Below, one piece after another: positions 60,248 through 64,000 of a stretch of 64,000 nt of DNA; position 1 is the first letter of the stretch; each line of letters begins with the position of its first letter. Where the stretch lies: the NCBI GenBank assembly GCA_963682175.1, contig OY821777.1, positions 2,869,501 to 2,933,500 of the forward strand. Reading direction: 5' to 3'. Source of the stretch: Triglochin maritima. Its lineage: Eukaryota > Streptophyta > Magnoliopsida > Alismatales > Juncaginaceae. The notes under the pieces were generated by a model, which saw only the letters and a list, made by a program, of their open reading frames with translations, did not search any database and had not been told where the DNA came from. The position numbers and the translations under genes are program-made.

Positions 60248-60295
60248 GCGGCGAAATCGCCGCACCAGCAGTGTAGTTTGCGGCGGAAACGCCGC
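60248..60295. repeat. GC-rich palindromes in the Athila/Tat leader
   Basis: GCGGCGAAATCGCCGC (60,248-60,263) and GCGGCGGAAACGCCGC (60,280-60,295) resemble the two LTR palindromes at 59,201-59,252. Confidence 0.8.
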
Positions 60296-61496
60296 ACGGG
60301 TTGGACTTCTGGGCCTGACATTTTTCTGAGACGTGACACATCTCTGGGTGGACGCGTAGAGAAGCTGGAAATTGTCGAGAGCGGGCGGCAAACCCGACTG
60401 AGCGTGCGTAGGTAACCTTTGTTGCCTTTTCCTCGAAATTTCTATTTTCGAAAAATTTCCTTCTTGGTAGAATTGCATGTGTAGGGCAAACTTCCATAAT
60501 TGAAACTAATTCAACTTGTGACCTAAAAATTTTGCAAAATTAGAAAGGCCTTAGTGCATGCATCATTTAAAGATTTTCTCGCATTATGTATGCTAAATTT
60601 TGCAAATCAATTCATTGTTGAAGAGTGCTGGAGGCAAGGTACGTGCGCGGTTTTTATTGATTGCATTTAAGCATATAATTTAGTCTGCATACAACTTTGC
60701 AATTGTCCCCCAGTAAAGACCAATGTTTGACCATCTCTGCTAGATTTAGGTTAAACTATCTTAAGGGCAACTCCGTAGGAAAAGATACGGTGGGGATTTC
60801 ATCACCCTTCCGTGGCTCACAAATAACAATCCTAAAGTGTCACCCAAGCTTTAAAATTAAAATCAATTAGACATTGGCCCCTAAGGATTCGGACTCAATT
60901 AAGGAGTGGCCCCTAAGGATTCAGACTCAATTAAGGAGAAGATTGGTTTGACTTGCTATGACTTGAGGCTGATCGAATTTAATTTGGTGTCTAGAAAGTG
61001 TTTTTGTGTTGACGTAAGTCTTCCAAGCGAAGTGGTTGTCTAATTGGCACCGACTCTGTCGGAAGCGCCCCCACTAGCTATACACGGCCTGGCCAAGTTG
61101 GTTTGATTAGTGAGGGAGGTGAATCAAGCGAATCAATTCGACTCAATCAGTTAGGAGTCGTCTAGACTTAAGCTACACTAGGTCTAGGATTGTTTGAACC
61201 GTGCTTGTTCAGGAAACTTCTGACCAACCCTCTCATCTATCTTTTAGAGTTAAGTTTCCCTTCTCATCTGAGTCTTCTTTCTCTTCTCACCTCAATTCTC
61301 TAGATTAGGATTCCTTTCTCATCTTTTCCCCTTCTATTGTTTGTTTTTTTCTTTTTCCTTTTAAAAAAAATTTAATTCAAGCCGGTGCACTCAAATTTGG
61401 GTTCGGGACTTGAGCAATCGACTCTCACGAGTTCATCTAGATTCCAGTCTAGAGCTTAGCCCCAATCCACCTGTTGCACCACCTCACCCGGATCCA
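60296..61496 (+). other. Long leader before gag
   Basis: Non-coding stretch of the Athila/Tat-type element. A short direct repeat (CCCCTAAGGATTC-GACTCAATTAAGGAG) lies near 60,880-60,945. No other gene recognised. Confidence 0.5.
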
Positions 61497-64000
61497 ATGG
61501 GTGAGAATGTAGTGGACCCACCTGTTGCACCACCTATGACTCTGAGGGATCGGTGCTACCCAACGATGGCTGTTCAGCCATCGTGCATCGTTATGCCCAC
61601 CATACCGGGTCGCGACTTCGAACTAAAGGCACAATACCTGAGTATGTTGCCCAAGTTCACCTCTAAGGAAGATCCATATCTCTTCCTTAGAGAATTTGAG
61701 GAAATCTGCTCCCTTATGCATTACCAGCATATCCCTGAGGAGGCAGTGCGTCTTAAATTCGTGCCTCTAGCACTGAAGGACGACGCTAAAAAATGGCTAT
61801 ATAGTCTAGCCGAAAGATCCATTAGGAGTTGGGCTGAGTTTGTTCAAGTATTTTTAAAGAAATATTTCCCCAACCATAAGACTATTAGGATTAGGAATGA
61901 AATTTGTGCATTCATTCAATCTGAGAGCGAGCCATTCTATTCCTATTTAGAAAGATTTAAGCACCTTCTGACCCAATGCCCTCATCATGGAATCCCAAGA
62001 TGGCAATTGTGCCAAATTATTTATGAGGGATTGACACCTACATCTAGAGTTATGCTAGAATCTGTAAGCCAATGAAGCTTTATGTCCAAAAATGAGAATG
62101 ATGCTTGGACTTTTCTTGAAAACTTGGCTGATAATAGTATGCAATGGGACACTGCTAGGGCACCGACCAACCCAAGTATTGGATCTAGAATAGCAAATCA
62201 ATCCAGATCAGGTGTCTTAGCTGTAGATGCTTCTATAGCTGCTGAAGCGAAATTAGCCACCCTTATGCGTAGGATGGAAACCCTAGAGCTTCAAACCCGA
62301 CCCCTAGTAAATCAAATCTCTTCTGTTTCTTGCTCTCTGTGTGGTCAACCTGGTCATGTTTTGGAGGAGTGTGCACACATTTCTTCGGACATGGAACAAG
62401 TTAATGCTGCATTTAATCGTCCTAGGAATGACCCTTATTCGTCAACCTATAATCCAGGTTGGCGCAACCATCCCAATTTTTCATGGAGCCAAGGGAATTC
62501 AAATCCTGCACCCATGCCTCAGCAAGGCCAACCACCTAGACAACAAATGTATTCAAACAACAACAACAATAATAGTGATGGTCGATTAACTGATTTGGAA
62601 AACTTAATGAAAACATTTGTTCAAACAACTACTCAATCTTTTCAAAAGCTAGAGACTCAAGTAAGTCAATTAGCACAAGTTGTAGGTGAAAGAGAAAGAG
62701 GAAGATTCCCAAGCCAACCCGAGGTGAACCCAAGAATTAACAATCCACATAATCAACATATGGCATATCAACCACATCAACATATGCCATATCAACCACC
62801 TCAACCATTTAATCCTCAACCATTCAATCCTCAACACATTAGGCCTCCACCTAATGTACCACATAATGCACCACCTCCTAATGTGAACAATAACAACAGA
62901 CCAGTTCATATGGTTCAAGAAGAAGAGCAAAATCAACACATTAATGCTATACTTACATTAAGATCTGGAAAATCTGTTAATAACAATGTCACTCACCCCT
63001 TGGCTAATGAGCCTAATAATTCTGTCACACCTGAGCCATCCAATGAGCCACCAATTCAATCTGAGGAACCAATTGAAATTGAACACACTGAACCTGAAAG
63101 AGTATTCATTCCTAAAGCACCATTCCCTAATAGACTTAATAAGAATCATACAAATCAAATGGAGAAAATGTTGGAAGTCTTTAAGCAAGTAAAGGTAAAC
63201 ATCCCCTTATTAGAAGCTATTCAACAAATTCCACCTTATGCAAGATTCTTAAAAGACTTATGCACCAAGAAAAGGAAAACACAAGTACCAAAAAGAGTCT
63301 TCTTAACTGCAAATATAAGCTCTGTGTTAACCCAACCCACACAAATCAAATATAAAGACCCTGGTTGTCCAACTATTTCATGTGTAATTGGTAACACCTT
63401 AATCAATAGGGCCTTGCTGGATTTGGGTGCTAGTGTTAATCTGCTTCCCTACTCTGTATATAAAGAATTGGATATAGGAGACCTTAAACAGACTAGGACC
63501 ACACTCCAATTGGCTGATAGATCTGTTAAGATTCCTAGAGGTGTGGTTGATGATGTTCTGATCAAAGTGGGTGAATTCATATTTCCTGTGGACTTTGTTG
63601 TCTTAGACACGGAGGCTGTTGCTAACCCTAGCAATCAAATTCCTGTGATCTTAGGAAGACCTTTTTTAGCCACTTCCAATGCCCTAATCAATTGTAGGAA
63701 TGCATTGATGAAATTGTCATTTGGGAATTTGACTGGTGAGCTAAATATTTTTAACTTAGGGAAGCAACCTGGAATTTTCTCTGATGAATCGAGTGAATTG
63801 AATTACATTCAGGATTGTAGTGAAGATGAGCTGATTTCGGATTACTTAAATTTCACCCAATTGGATGAAGTTGATTTTCAAAAGAACCTGAGTGGTGAGG
63901 GCACAATTTCTGACCAAATCAATTATATAGGTTCGAATCGATCTTCACCCAATTGGTCAGCCTTAGGTGGACTTTTAGCCGAACCAAGACCTCAATCCAA
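61497..64000 (+). pseudogene. Gag-protease polyprotein of the Athila/Tat-type element, one in-frame stop
   Basis: The likely start is ATG 61,497 (MGENVVDPPVAPP). The Gag core follows (LPKFTSKEDPYLFLREFEEI, WLYSLAERSIRSWAEFVQVF). A TGA at 62,073-62,075 falls where GGA is expected (QGSFMSK in the family). The same frame then stays open to the window edge. Beyond the stop are a CCHC zinc knuckle (CSLCGQPGHVLEEC), Asn/Gln/Pro-rich stretches, and an aspartic protease with LLDLGASVNLLPYSVYKELD, LQLADRSVKIPRG and PVILGRPFLATSNALIN. The protease has the Asp-Leu-Gly form common in these elements. Reverse transcriptase and integrase lie beyond the edge. The single stop makes this copy defective unless it is read through. 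Confidence 0.85.

Larger units (their letters stand above)
58806..64000 (+). mobile_element. Athila/Tat-type gypsy retrotransposon, 5' part
   Basis: Inserted in the integrase of the gypsy element on the - strand; the host frame stops exactly at 58,805. The 5' LTR is 58,806-60,082 (1,277 bp, TGATGCATTG to CTCAACA), then an Asp-tRNA primer-binding site, a long leader and a gag-protease frame that runs off the right edge. The other LTR is not in the window, so the target duplication (expected GCCAT) cannot be confirmed. Confidence 0.85.

Noticed and set aside
61410..61496. Upstream extension of the Athila/Tat gag frame
   Set aside because: It has no ATG; the first in-frame ATG is 61,497, so the extension is probably untranslated.

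Overview
This is nuclear DNA from a flowering plant, most likely a eudicot. The genes have many introns with mostly GT-AG borders, intergenic DNA is AT-rich, and much of the second half is LTR retrotransposons and Mutator-like transposons. I cannot name the species. Exon borders were worked out by hand from reading-frame continuity, splice signals and family resemblance.

Genic part (1-34,700). The 3' portion of a SOS1-type plasma-membrane Na+/H+ antiporter gene runs from the left edge to 9,880 (+). A five-exon XRI1-like gene lies at 11,231-12,467 (-). After a repeat-rich gap comes a gene for a PKHD-type 2-oxoglutarate/Fe(II) hydroxylase (23,098-27,493, +). Its frame is broken by an 8-bp duplication after the catalytic core, and one intron holds a 1.15-kb foldback element. 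Two tandem purple acid phosphatase genes (28,046-29,790 and 32,836-34,671, both -) are separated by decayed hydroxylase exons, so a [hydroxylase + phosphatase] unit was duplicated. Both phosphatase promoters keep a P1BS (phosphate-starvation) motif at about the same distance from the start codon.

Repeat part. Nested LTR elements dominate. (i) A solo gypsy-type LTR (17,823-21,532) is interrupted by a reverse solo LTR of a gag-only copia-like family (19,760-21,273). (ii) A second solo gypsy-type LTR (37,105-44,643) is interrupted by a complete young gag-only element (39,215-44,504) with near-identical 1,465-bp LTRs. (iii) A gypsy LTR (55,740-58,139) is attached to the chromodomain end of its pol gene, which was cut by an Athila/Tat-type element starting at 58,806 and running off the window. 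Target-site duplications support most of these nestings. Between them sits a 6.1-kb Mutator-like element (45,449-51,565) with two convergent genes, a plant mobile domain gene and a transposase-OTU protease fusion.

Most unusual signals: (1) the 10-bp palindrome CGGTCGACCG occurs about 40 times, clustered in the LTRs of two unrelated retroelement families; the Athila/Tat LTR and leader carry a different GC-rich palindrome. (2) The Mutator-like element is symmetrical: each end has a terminal repeat, a short first exon starting Met-Ser, and a GC-rich hairpin cluster in intron 1.
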